DNA from: a virus
Length of the DNA: 38,894 nucleotides
Strand: one strand, 5' to 3'
Virus record (IMG/VR): IMGVR_UViG_3300047546_003107
Span: 1-38,894 of that record
Shown: piece by piece, positions 23,844 through 32,223 of the stretch
Layout: each line of letters opens with the position of its first letter
How positions within the stretch are numbered: the stretch's first letter is position 1
Translations under genes and position numbers: made by a program
The notes under the pieces: generated by a model
Seen by the model: only the letters and a program-made list of their open reading frames with translations
Told to the model about the DNA's origin: nothing
Database searches by the model: none

Positions 23844-26782
23844 TGCTTACTACGCTGCCCTTTCTGCGCGAGCAGTAGTTCCGCACCCTTGAACTTAAAC
23901 CTAGTAGTACCGCTGAGCATATACTGAAAGGATGTACAGCGCTGGCCGTTGAGAAGATTAATCTTAACGAACTGGTCTCCTTCCGCAGAGTACGAGCTAC
24001 CGTAAGCATCTCCATATGCTGTGGCGGGATCTGTAATCGAAACTGCGGTGGAGTCTTCCGTAGAAATTCTACCGTCGAGGTAAGTCGACACGGTTATATC
24101 ACTTTCGAAAGACTCATCCGCTCGGAGCATAATCGCCATCGGCGCAATGGTTTGACCCTTGAAATTTAGCGGCGGAGATTTCGCATACCACGAGACACTA
24201 CTGCCCGAAAAGGTAGAGGTGTCATCGTTTTCAGCCTCCACCATAATAGATACAATCCCGTCAATACCGCCAAATAGCATACGTTCATTGCCAAGCTCAT
24301 CATATTCTCTCCCGATTGCAGAAATACCTCCGCACGGATAACGCCAAACCCACCAGGCCTTGGTTGTGAAATCGAAAACCAATATCGTATCAAGATGAGT
24401 CCTACCAGCGCGGGCCACGGCTAGATAGTAACGGTTCTCAAATTTACTCAAGGCCGCGACACTTTTTGAAAGCAAACCTTTATTGATACCGCCAGGAACT
24501 AACTGCTCCCAACTCTCCGTAACAGGCACGAGAGTATCGGCTCCGACGGAATAGATACGCACACCGTCCTGCGTGGGGCCGATTAGAGAAGGCACATTAT
24601 TAATGAAAATCTTATGGGTGGCTCGATGTGAAGCAAAGCCAATACCCGTACTTTCAATCTGAAAGCTAAACATACCATCCGCTCCTGGTGGGGGCGCAGC
24701 CCAAACTGAGGTTGGGGTATACACAACCAGCGCGTTACCTAAAACGGACATGCCCGTAATGTTACTTCCTTGAGAGTCTCGGATTGAGTCTTCGAACTTC
24801 AACGGCCATAGGGTACTGTCGTTTGCTACAGACCAGTAGATATTCTTAGAGTCTGCAAGCACAACCTTTCCCATAAAGCTCTCGATGAATTGAGCGTTAG
24901 GTACTTGAGAGCGTAGTTGGAATTTAGAAAGTTGTGTAGAGCTTATATTTGATTCAGTTTCATCGTCATGTGCTCCAGCAATTCCAAGATAGGTCTGAAC
25001 TGCGGCAGAGTTAGGGTCTGTGTTTGGGACCAGACTTTCGAAGAATCTACCGTCCCAGGTTAAGACTCCATTTTTTCCGTTAACAAATAGGAACTTTTGC
25101 AGCGTAGGGTCAAAGACGTTATTCCAAAACTCACCGGCCCTAAACGTCCAAGGTGCTTCTTTGCCTAAGTAGAAGTGATGGAATCCTTGCCATACGCTGG
25201 AAGTACTAGCCGCCCAGCCGTTGCCTCCATAAGAGTCAAACTGCAGGTACTGAGGGGTGTTGTAGTATACCGTTGGAAAATAATCCAGTCCCTCTTCAAG
25301 CCGACACTGTGCGTGTGGTGCGTAGATGTGAAACGTGCAGGCCGTGGTCGGAGTATCGGTAGAGAATCTATATACAACGATCGTAGTATCTGTACCCGAA
25401 GTTGTATTGCTAATGATGTGTCTTTCTTCTCCAATGTCTAAAGCTGTGGCGCCCGCAGTCTCAACACGTATCGTGCAATTCTTAAGCGCATTGTCTTGAG
25501 GCGTAGGTGATAAATTAGAAAACACGAAGGTGTCACGATTGAGCGTAGTATCTTCTGAGACACTAGCAGGAGTTAGGCTAGTGTATAGTTTCGCGCCACG
25601 AAATTGAGCTATAGGGTCTGCGGCCGCGGCGCTGCGTTGCCTAGAAAACCATTCGTAACTTTGATCGAGTTTAACCAGACGATTGGTTAGGCTATAATTA
25701 GGAGGCCCACCGATAGGATCTGACGCAATCCATAAGTTTTTACCATCATCTGTAGCTATCCCAGTAGAGAAGTCATCCGGAAATACACATCTAGCCCCGC
25801 CGGCTAAGAGTGTTCGGTTACTCTCCATCCAGTTACCAGGTTGCGATATAGCGTGATAAACTCCCGTGCCCTTGGCAGGTAGCCCCCTATCGTCCTTCAA
25901 AAGTTTGAAGCCAACCTTCGGAGCCTTGTACTTAGTCTTCCACGCGGAGATGTTACCGCCGAGTTCGAAGTTAGTGCGAGAAGTTCTATCACCTCCAAAA
26001 AATACAGCCGAATGCCCGGCCCTGGTTTTAGCGGAAAGGATAGAGTTTACAGGCGATAGGGTAATCGCTTTGATTCCAGGGCACCCGCAGGTAGTTGTTG
26101 CAGTGGAGGATGCCCAGTTAGCTGCTACACCCTTACCATCTACGATTGAGAGCCTAATCCAATATCTACTATAGTCCAGCGTAACCGGAGAGGTTGGAGT
26201 GGTAAGACCCCACGAATCAGAAGAACTCGTAGGGTCCTCGTCGTAATCGTGGTACGGCATATGCCATACGATAGTCCCGCTTTGGGTTAGTGTGTGTAGC
26301 CAAACGTTACCACTGGAATCTACGTTTCTTCCAACTGTAAAGTCTACCACTCCTCCCAGCTCCGTCCATTCGGTATTGCTAGAGGCGAACTCTACTTTAA
26401 TTTTCCGATGCGCTGTGTAGGCAGTGCTATCAGAGTTGATTATGTAGGGGATGTTGATTCCGTTAAACGGTACCTCTGCGCCGAAATACAGATAAGAGCT
26501 AGAGGTCATATTCGAAACGCTAAGTACGTTCTGCCTGGTGGGGTAAAACGTAGTACCGTCGAAGGTAGTAATTGCAGAGCCGCCGGGCTCCTCGAACTGT
26601 GGGCCGTGACAGATTGCCTTAAATGCAGGGCGGCGCTTTAGGTAGCCATCTTTCTCTTCTACGTTTAGGTGGTCTACCGCCCGCTCGGGAGAGAGCATCG
26701 CCCCCCCGCGACCCTCAGCTTCTGTGGTGTTAATGCCACCGATAAATTTACTGAGAGTAACGGGGGGAACTTTCTTGGACAT
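23840..26782 (-). CDS. tail nozzle / tail tubular protein B-like
   Basis: A 980-aa beta-rich protein. The N-terminus (FIGGINTTEAEGRGGAMLSPE, then DHLNVEEKDGYLKRRPAF) matches the conserved opening of podovirus nozzle proteins: GGI(N/D)T, a NV strand, then L-x-RP. The central and C-terminal parts contain propeller-like strands such as NALVVYTPTSVWAAPP and YYLAVARAG. The protein forms the distal tube of the short tail and would contact fibres and spikes. ATG 26782 follows AGGA. Its length is within the range of large nozzle proteins. Confidence 0.72.
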   Translation of the reverse strand: MSKKVPPVTLSKFIGGINTTEAEGRGGAMLSPERAVDHLNVEEKDGYLKRRPAFKAICHGPQFEEPGGSAITTFDGTTFYPTRQNVLSVSNMTSSSYLYFGAEVPFNGINIPYIINSDSTAYTAHRKIKVEFASSNTEWTELGGVVDFTVGRNVDSSGNVWLHTLTQSGTIVWHMPYHDYDEDPTSSSDSWGLTTPTSPVTLDYSRYWIRLSIVDGKGVAANWASSTATTTCGCPGIKAITLSPVNSILSAKTRAGHSAVFFGGDRTSRTNFELGGNISAWKTKYKAPKVGFKLLKDDRGLPAKGTGVYHAISQPGNWMESNRTLLAGGARCVFPDDFSTGIATDDGKNLWIASDPIGGPPNYSLTNRLVKLDQSYEWFSRQRSAAAADPIAQFRGAKLYTSLTPASVSEDTTLNRDTFVFSNLSPTPQDNALKNCTIRVETAGATALDIGEERHIISNTTSGTDTTIVVYRFSTDTPTTACTFHIYAPHAQCRLEEGLDYFPTVYYNTPQYLQFDSYGGNGWAASTSSVWQGFHHFYLGKEAPWTFRAGEFWNNVFDPTLQKFLFVNGKNGVLTWDGRFFESLVPNTDPNSAAVQTYLGIAGAHDDETESNISSTQLSKFQLRSQVPNAQFIESFMGKVVLADSKNIYWSVANDSTLWPLKFEDSIRDSQGSNITGMSVLGNALVVYTPTSVWAAPPPGADGMFSFQIESTGIGFASHRATHKIFINNVPSLIGPTQDGVRIYSVGADTLVPVTESWEQLVPGGINKGLLSKSVAALSKFENRYYLAVARAGRTHLDTILVFDFTTKAWWVWRYPCGGISAIGREYDELGNERMLFGGIDGIVSIMVEAENDDTSTFSGSSVSWYAKSPPLNFKGQTIAPMAIMLRADESFESDITVSTYLDGRISTEDSTAVSITDPATAYGDAYGSSYSAEGDQFVKINLLNGQRCTSFQYMLSGTTRFKFKGAELLLAQKGQRSKQ

Positions 26783-26790
26783 AGAAAATC

Positions 26791-27252
26791 CTACTTCTTG
26801 AAGCTAGATGCAGTTTTAGAAAACGCCTCTTTCTCAACGCGCTCAAGGGTCGCGAGCTTAACGCGCATCTCGTGCTCCTTCTCTTCGAGCTCTTTTTCCA
26901 AAAGCTTCGCGCGCTTCTCGATTGCCGCCACCCGGTCTTGCTCGAGCTTAATGATTTCGGATTCGCGTTTTAGAAAGTTACTATATCCTTCCTTCTCTGC
27001 CTTCTTAAAACAAGCCGAAACAAACTCCGCGGCGGGGAGGTCTACGAAGTTATTGTTAGTCCCTTCATCCGATACCTTTTTCCATACCTCGATGAAACGT
27101 TTCATCTTGTGTACGTTACCCTTAGCACTGGTAGTCTCTACATCGTAGAATTCTTTTTGTCGTTCGAACGTGCCCTCTTTGGGGAGCAGTACAAACGTTG
27201 TGCCGCCATGGATAAAGGTGAACACTTCGCTGCCCACGTTATAGATTTTCAT
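26791..27252 (-). CDS. hypothetical protein between adaptor and nozzle
   Basis: A 153-aa protein. The first 60 residues look like a small beta domain (YNVGSEVFTFIHGGTTFVLLP), and residues about 95-150 are a highly charged coiled coil. The start overlaps the adaptor stop (ATGA) behind a strong GGAGGT. Its position between the head-tail adaptor and the nozzle suggests a tail assembly or scaffold role. No family is recognised. Confidence 0.6.
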   Translation of the reverse strand: MKIYNVGSEVFTFIHGGTTFVLLPKEGTFERQKEFYDVETTSAKGNVHKMKRFIEVWKKVSDEGTNNNFVDLPAAEFVSACFKKAEKEGYSNFLKRESEIIKLEQDRVAAIEKRAKLLEKELEEKEHEMRVKLATLERVEKEAFSKTASSFKK

Positions 27253-27959
27253 CAGTAATACCTCCGTATATTCGCTACACGGCGCCGGCCTTGGTTGTAG
27301 CGTGTCTGTCGCCTAAACCTATCCCATAATTCCTCATAACGCACTAGCCGGTTCTTAGGAATTTCATCATCTTCTTCTTGCAGGCGTATGGCCGCGCCCA
27401 CTCCTATAAGCTCCTCGTGCGCTACGGGATAGGCGTGCTGGGATGTGGCGGAGGTGATAGTCGGGTTACCCGAACTATCGTAAGGTGTTGCATCATATGG
27501 GAGCAGTGGGTTTTTTACATACCAAATCCGCAGAGTCTTAGAGGATTCTGGTTTTGGTACATACTTGATGTTGTTCCCTACACGCGTCCAGGAGTAGACC
27601 CCGAAAGGACTAACGTAACTGTCGATGGTAGAGGGGCTCAGATACAGGAGCTCGAGGGGGTAGCTAGAGTCGGTATAGTCCTCGACCTTATAAATCGGAG
27701 AGTACAAGGCTGCGGCCGGGATTGCTACACTCTCCGTGTTGGCGGTATAGGACAGTGTGGTACTGGTCAAAAACGCTGCCGGGTCTATAGCCAGCTCCGC
27801 GTACATGGCCGAGAGTTGGTCGATAATCGCCTGGTCTATATCCGCATCGCTCCAACGCTGGCGGGCTGTAGTGCTAGAGGTGTCGCCAATTAACCTTCTC
27901 ACGCGCTTGCGTAGCGTGGTTATAGAAGAGGCGGGTGCCTCATTTGCTACGATTGCCAC
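27252..27959 (-). CDS. head-tail adaptor (tail tubular protein A-like)
   Basis: A 235-aa protein. The opening TLRKRVRRLIGD, then RWSDADIDQAIIDQLSAMYAEL, is the usual pattern of podovirus adaptor proteins that bind the portal and begin the tail. A beta-rich middle is followed by a helix (HEELIGVGAAIRLQEE) and a basic C-terminus (RRRVANIRRYY). Its place just upstream of the nozzle gene agrees. It starts at GTG 27959 with TATAAT 6 nt upstream and no Shine-Dalgarno. Confidence 0.72.
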   Translation of the reverse strand: MAIVANEAPASSITTLRKRVRRLIGDTSSTTARQRWSDADIDQAIIDQLSAMYAELAIDPAAFLTSTTLSYTANTESVAIPAAALYSPIYKVEDYTDSSYPLELLYLSPSTIDSYVSPFGVYSWTRVGNNIKYVPKPESSKTLRIWYVKNPLLPYDATPYDSSGNPTITSATSQHAYPVAHEELIGVGAAIRLQEEDDEIPKNRLVRYEELWDRFRRQTRYNQGRRRVANIRRYY

Positions 27960-27965
27960 TCAATG

Positions 27966-27971
27966 ATTATA
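27966..27971 (-). promoter_or_regulatory. leaderless promoter for adaptor operon
   Basis: TATAAT on the minus strand, separated by 6 nt from GTG 27959. It sits in the 14-nt gap after the preceding gene. No good -35 match is present. Confidence 0.7.
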
Positions 27972-27973
27972 CC

Positions 27974-28921
27974 TTACCGCTTAACCAGAACGGGTACCTT
28001 TTCTTCTGTGGTTTCCACAGCTGGCTCGTCGACAATAACCCTTTCTGGAATGACGATTTCCGGTACAGTCTCTCGACCCTCTACGTGAGATTTCTGGTCT
28101 AGCGTTCTGGGGTTTGCATTCTCATCCATAAAATCTCCGGAGCTTGCATCGTTTTGAACGATAGGCTCCCAGACCGTGCCACGCTTTGCCTTTACTCTGT
28201 AGCCTTCTTTTTCAACGATAACGTATTTCTCCGGGTTTTCCTTTACCTTCACATCCGGTACGAAGTACGGCTTATCCATACAGCCCGCGTCTCTATTCGC
28301 ATCAGTCTGAGCCTGCCACCAATAGTAGTCTAGGAAATCGTCTTGCTTGTCTTTGTATACGCGCTCGCGCTCTTTGCTGGCTTCTACATCGTGAGCGTCG
28401 GCGTTTTTCATTGCACCGTCGACTCCGTACTTTACACGGTTGAACTTCTCAATCTCTTCGAAGTCTTTGCGGTTAAAGGTCCTGTACTCTCCAACATATG
28501 TGGAGAAACACTCTAGGAAAGGATTGCCGCGGTAATCGCTAGGAACTATGGGTAAACCGTCCTCGTTTTCTAGAGCGGCTTCGCTACATATGTATATGCA
28601 CTGATAGAGGTTCTCGCCTTTCTCCGGAGCAAAGTGCCTTTCGAACAGGGCCCAGCGCTTTAGGTGTGGATGCATAGCCACTTTGAGTCGGCCTTGTCTA
28701 TAGTCTTCTCCGAAGGTTTCCTCTAGCCATATCTGGATTTCCGGCCCGGGCTCTTCGTCTTTGCGGAAACTTTCAGGGTCTCGGTCTAAGAACATCCAGT
28801 CGAATACCGTGCGACGGTATCTCATGGAGTGGCCGGGCCTTACGCGCTTACCCCCATCGGGGTCGGCCATAGGCGCGTCTCTATTCCAAAGCTTATCTTT
28901 CCAGTTAAACTGTGAGGTCAC
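27974..28921 (-). CDS. hypothetical virion-module protein
   Basis: A 315-aa protein that I do not recognise. It is hydrophilic and rich in Trp, Tyr, Asp and Lys in its first 200 residues, with a helical region at about 155-205, and ends in a Glu/Val/Pro-rich tail (EIVIPERVIVDEPAVETTEEK). It lies between an exported protein and the head-tail adaptor, where head-completion proteins are often found. It starts at GTG 28921, 6 nt after TAGAAT. It has no signal peptide. Confidence 0.65.
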   Translation of the reverse strand: MTSQFNWKDKLWNRDAPMADPDGGKRVRPGHSMRYRRTVFDWMFLDRDPESFRKDEEPGPEIQIWLEETFGEDYRQGRLKVAMHPHLKRWALFERHFAPEKGENLYQCIYICSEAALENEDGLPIVPSDYRGNPFLECFSTYVGEYRTFNRKDFEEIEKFNRVKYGVDGAMKNADAHDVEASKERERVYKDKQDDFLDYYWWQAQTDANRDAGCMDKPYFVPDVKVKENPEKYVIVEKEGYRVKAKRGTVWEPIVQNDASSGDFMDENANPRTLDQKSHVEGRETVPEIVIPERVIVDEPAVETTEEKVPVLVKR

Positions 28922-28927
28922 GGCTAC

Positions 28928-28956
28928 ATTCTAGCCTGCGAGTGTGGGAGTGTCTA
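28928..28956 (-). promoter_or_regulatory. leaderless sigma70-like promoter
   Basis: On the minus strand -35 TAGACA (28951-28956), 17-bp spacer, -10 TAGAAT (28928-28933), then 6 nt to GTG 28921. Each hexamer differs from consensus at one position. Confidence 0.78.
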
Positions 28957-29817
28957 CTTCGCACCAGCAGGAGCGCGGACCGTAATGGTAACCGTCGTGG
29001 CGTTGTTAAAAGTCATGGAGCTAGTCGTGGTATATGCCGTATCGAAGGTGGTATTCCGAGTTTGCAAATCCAAGGCGCTGTTTGTAACATCCACGCGGTT
29101 GCCAGATCCAGCATTATCAAATGCCGTTGCACTATCCGCTGAAGCGCCATTAAGACATACAGTAGCAACCGGGGGTACTCCAGCAATAGGCAAAGTCATA
29201 GGTGTCGTAACCTTCGAGTAACAAATCCGTTTAACGGCCTCGGCACTTGAGACCTTGAAAGGCAAGCCAATTTTCCAAGAAGAGGCGAGCATAAGAAAAT
29301 CGCTAGAGTCTCCATTTGCACAAGTAGCGGTAACGCGCGTAACCTTTTCGAAAACCTTAGTGGTCATAGATGCCGCATTCTCCGTAACTGTTTCGGCAAG
29401 AGACGTAATACTATTGTCCTTGATGGCGTTACCGAACTGGTCGAAGCCGTAAACCACCACATTGGTACACGTCAAGGTGTCATCCGCATTACCGTCCATA
29501 ATCAAAACCTTGAGCTTCGAAGGGATAGGGCCAGGCTTGAATCCGCTAGACGAGTCTATGGCCGCGGCGTATGCAATCCTTCCAACGATACCATTGTACC
29601 CAGCCAGGTTATTTTCCGTAGTGTTTCGGAAAAACAAGTTGCCGTTCTTGTCTTTATCGTCTTCATCCACAATGCGCAATTGTGTGCTCGTATAGTGAAA
29701 GGTCTGCGTACGCAACTCAGGCATAACGTCTTTCGACGAGATGCCACCGCCCCCAGGGGACTGAGCAAATACAGAACCGGAAACCGCCAAGGCCGCGATG
29801 GTAACGGAAAGCTTCAT
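28954..29817 (-). CDS. exported protein next to the capsid gene cluster
   Basis: A 287-aa protein starting at ATG 29817. Residues 1-18 are a classical signal peptide (MKLSVTIAALAVSGSVFA, then Q), with an AxA-like cleavage site. The mature part is beta-rich with Thr, Asn and Val and has four or five Cys. Its position after the capsid gene is where decoration proteins usually lie, but those are not exported. I do not recognise the fold. TATAAT lies 6 nt upstream; there is no Shine-Dalgarno. The annotated frame could extend to 29883, but that would lose the signal peptide and overlap the HNH gene. Confidence 0.7.
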   Translation of the reverse strand: MKLSVTIAALAVSGSVFAQSPGGGGISSKDVMPELRTQTFHYTSTQLRIVDEDDKDKNGNLFFRNTTENNLAGYNGIVGRIAYAAAIDSSSGFKPGPIPSKLKVLIMDGNADDTLTCTNVVVYGFDQFGNAIKDNSITSLAETVTENAASMTTKVFEKVTRVTATCANGDSSDFLMLASSWKIGLPFKVSSAEAVKRICYSKVTTPMTLPIAGVPPVATVCLNGASADSATAFDNAGSGNRVDVTNSALDLQTRNTTFDTAYTTTSSMTFNNATTVTITVRAPAGAK

Positions 29818-29823
29818 GCAGGT

Positions 29824-29832
29824 ATTATAGCA
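29824..29832 (-). promoter_or_regulatory. leaderless extended -10 promoter
   Basis: TGCTATAAT on the minus strand with 6 nt to ATG 29817. The TAA within the box is also the stop codon of the HNH gene, so the promoter overlaps that gene's end. Confidence 0.75.
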
Positions 29833-30538
29833 GCTTTTTTCGATTCCTATATGCCCTGTGGATGGAAGTTCCAGACACCCCAAATAGCTTACCTATTGCT
29901 CTATAGGAGAGTCCTTTCTCCTCTCGTAATCTAAAGGCTTCCTCGAATTGCTCAGAAGTTAACTTAGCTGATGGGTTACCTGCACCTAACATGCGTTTAG
30001 ATTGTACCTCTCGGGAGTTGGGTCGTACTCTATCTACGTGTTTCCAAGATTTGCCAAGTATAATCAGAGACACTCCTGTTACTGAGATTTGATATTTGTC
30101 AGCTAACTGTTTCTGGTTAAATAATCCGGTAGAGTAATCAGACACTAAAGAAAGTACCTGTTCCACATTCAGTTTAGCGTGTCTCTGGTCTGCGCCCCTG
30201 ACCTGCCTACCGTTTTTAACTCTGTCTTCTGCATTATCTTTATGCGACCCCCAGGCTAAATTATCCGCGCTGTTATTCATAAGATCATCATCCAGATGGC
30301 GAACTATAGCCCCCTCAAAAGGAGAATCTCCGTGAAAAGCCATACAGATGGCCTTATGGATAGGTAGCAACGTATGACCCAACGGCCCGCACAAAGTAAC
30401 GCACAAATACTTGCCTTTGCTCCTAGGCGTGGGTTTCAGCTCTTTAAGAGAACCGTTCGGTTTCCTACAGAATACTTTACCTTCATCGGAAGCCAGATAG
30501 TTAGGGAAGATTGTGGGATTGATGTGTTGAAGCTGCAT
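29825..30538 (-). CDS. HNH homing endonuclease with two C-terminal HTH repeats
   Basis: A 237-aa free-standing endonuclease. The first part has the NUMOD4-like strand FPNYLASDEGKVF, then the HNH core: H61 with AFHG at 67-70, RH81-LDDD, N88-N89 and N93-LAWG, then N102. Two HTH repeats follow, each beginning AKL (residues 121 and 191), that probably read target DNA. These enzymes cut a homologous locus in competing phages and spread by repair. It lies directly after the capsid gene with its own promoter, whose -35 is a perfect TTGACA. It has no sign of decay. Confidence 0.88.
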   Translation of the reverse strand: MQLQHINPTIFPNYLASDEGKVFCRKPNGSLKELKPTPRSKGKYLCVTLCGPLGHTLLPIHKAICMAFHGDSPFEGAIVRHLDDDLMNNSADNLAWGSHKDNAEDRVKNGRQVRGADQRHAKLNVEQVLSLVSDYSTGLFNQKQLADKYQISVTGVSLIILGKSWKHVDRVRPNSREVQSKRMLGAGNPSAKLTSEQFEEAFRLREEKGLSYRAIGKLFGVSGTSIHRAYRNRKKLL

Positions 30539-30544
30539 GCCTTC

Positions 30545-30573
30545 ACCATAAGTAAAGACATGCAGGCTGTCAA
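30545..30573 (-). promoter_or_regulatory. leaderless sigma70 promoter for HNH gene
   Basis: On the minus strand -35 TTGACA (30568-30573), 17-bp spacer, -10 TATGGT (30545-30550), then 6 nt to ATG 30538. The -35 is consensus and the spacer is optimal, making this the clearest promoter of the set. Confidence 0.82.
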
Positions 30574-30586
30574 CACGTTAACTCAA

Positions 30587-32035
30587 TTATGCAGTTAGAG
30601 AAGTGGTAGAAAAAGCTAGGTCTTCAACCGTTGCATTGTTGAACGGAGCCACGCAAGCCACGTTACCAGACTTAACCATAACGACTTCGTGCGCTGCACG
30701 GTCTGCCACAAAGCGCATACCGTCATCCAACATTTTCATCGGGCATTCTTCGAAGTACCCGAACGTGGACGAATCAAGAATAAATACGCTACCCGGAGGG
30801 CAGTCGCGGCTAGTCTCAATAGGAAGCATCACGTCGTTCGCGGTGAAGGCGAGATTCTTAAACCCTTTCTTCTGCTGTACAGGCTCAAAGCGTCGATCAC
30901 CTTGCGTCTCCCGCACATACTCTCGGCGAACCGATGAGTGCATATGCATATGGTCAGGGTCATCACCTTTGCCTTCATCCGCAATCCGGTCGATAGCCAA
31001 AGAGATGAAGCGTTCGTCGAAGGCACGAACCGTTCCACCGTTTTGAGACATACGTCCGTTGAGCGAATCGTAGCTAGAACGAGCCAAGCCGTACACGTAC
31101 GTATTCTCCGAGCTAGAAACAGCCAAGTTACCGAGACCGTTCATCGCCGAGAGTTTAGAGTCCGTGTTAGCGTCGACCGTACCACTAAGGTCTGCAGCTA
31201 CACGCCGCGAGCCCCAAGGAACGATAAGCGCTCCAGCGTCGCCGGCACCTGCAGTGCTCCAGTCTACAGCGGAAGAGCTGCCGACCGTATCGGTAAGAAC
31301 AAAGGATTCCGCTGAAGCGTCAACGCTAGAGACGAAACGGATGTAAGTGTTATCAATTGGATCATTAAGCGTACCACCGCTGGTAACAACCGAGCCGGTG
31401 CTATCCTCAACGAGTGCAACCGCCATCTTCGGACGAAGATAGTGTACGCCGTGAGCGAAACGGAATTCGCTGTTCGACGTACGCGTATCCCGACCCTTCA
31501 TAAGATGGGTCGTTGTACCGTCCGTGCTAACGGTTCCGAGAATATCGCGGTTTCCAAGAAACAGCATACGCTCGAAGTTAATTTCGAACTGTTTACGGGC
31601 ACCCTCAATGTCCTCGCGTTGCGGCTCAGCCCATGCAGCCTTATCACCACCCCGCGCAGCATTTCGGACCTGCAAGCTCCAGCGCAAACGGCTGAACAGT
31701 GTACGCGAAATGAGCTGTGGGTTGAAATGGGACGAAGAAGACGGAACAGGTAGCGCATCATATTCGAGAAGCGCGATACCTGCACTCTGTGGGAGCGCGT
31801 TCATCACGGAGCCTAGAGCGCGGACGCCGCCCATGGTTCCTTTCTTCTTGGCGATAACCTTCGCGAGTTTAACTTCCTCGTGAATGTGATCGTCCCAAGC
31901 GGGGAGATAGAAATCTTTGAGCCGGCCATAAAAACTAGACCGGATTGCGCCAGCGGAAGTTGTTTCTCCGTGGGCGTATTCGTTAATGCTAGTTAGCGCT
32001 GGTGCGGTAGAGCTAGCTGTACTGCCGTATGCCAT
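30587..32035 (-). CDS. major capsid protein
   Basis: A 482-aa protein with a strong AGGAGGT Shine-Dalgarno before ATG 32035. It is preceded by portal and scaffold genes, lacks membrane segments and has mixed alpha/beta content with an N-terminal helix region (residues 25-60) and Gly/Ser/Thr-rich loops, as in HK97-fold capsid proteins. A region around residues 235-320 could be an insertion domain. Its identity rests on order, size and translation signal; I cannot align it to a named family by eye. It is separated from the scaffold gene by an antisense HNH gene and has its own promoter and leader. Confidence 0.82.
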   Translation of the reverse strand: MAYGSTASSTAPALTSINEYAHGETTSAGAIRSSFYGRLKDFYLPAWDDHIHEEVKLAKVIAKKKGTMGGVRALGSVMNALPQSAGIALLEYDALPVPSSSSHFNPQLISRTLFSRLRWSLQVRNAARGGDKAAWAEPQREDIEGARKQFEINFERMLFLGNRDILGTVSTDGTTTHLMKGRDTRTSNSEFRFAHGVHYLRPKMAVALVEDSTGSVVTSGGTLNDPIDNTYIRFVSSVDASAESFVLTDTVGSSSAVDWSTAGAGDAGALIVPWGSRRVAADLSGTVDANTDSKLSAMNGLGNLAVSSSENTYVYGLARSSYDSLNGRMSQNGGTVRAFDERFISLAIDRIADEGKGDDPDHMHMHSSVRREYVRETQGDRRFEPVQQKKGFKNLAFTANDVMLPIETSRDCPPGSVFILDSSTFGYFEECPMKMLDDGMRFVADRAAHEVVMVKSGNVACVAPFNNATVEDLAFSTTSLTA

Positions 32036-32194
32036 GTGGTGTACCTCCTAAAGTACAGTTCAAACATCAAATCTTCCGACCAATGTTCGCCTGTTTAGCC
32101 GGTACGCCGCTACAGTCGGGAGCGTTTCGTCGCAAATAGGGCCAGACTAACGCGCTGGAGACGAAACACCTAACCGCGGCTTGCGCTCATGGAT
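32036..32194 (-). promoter_or_regulatory. structured 5' leader of the capsid gene
   Basis: A roughly 160-nt untranslated leader follows the capsid promoter. It contains the inverted repeat GTTTCGTC (32124-32131 on +) and GACGAAAC (32160-32167) with perfect 8-bp arms, and an inner CCAG/CTGG pair (32142-32145, 32155-32158). The leader ends in AGGAGGT. The hairpin may stabilise this abundant transcript or control its translation. Confidence 0.5.
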
Positions 32195-32203
32195 AGTATA
32201 ACA
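32195..32203 (-). promoter_or_regulatory. extended -10 promoter for major capsid gene
   Basis: TGTTATACT on the minus strand within the HNH-capsid gap. Unlike other late promoters it is about 160 nt from its gene, giving a long leader and SD-led translation. Confidence 0.55.
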
Positions 32204-32223
32204 TACTGGATTGTAGGGTTAGC

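Noticed and set aside
32172-32192. Six-codon leader peptide in the capsid leader
   Set aside because: The ATG is only 4 nt after the -10 box, probably before the transcription start, and has no Shine-Dalgarno.
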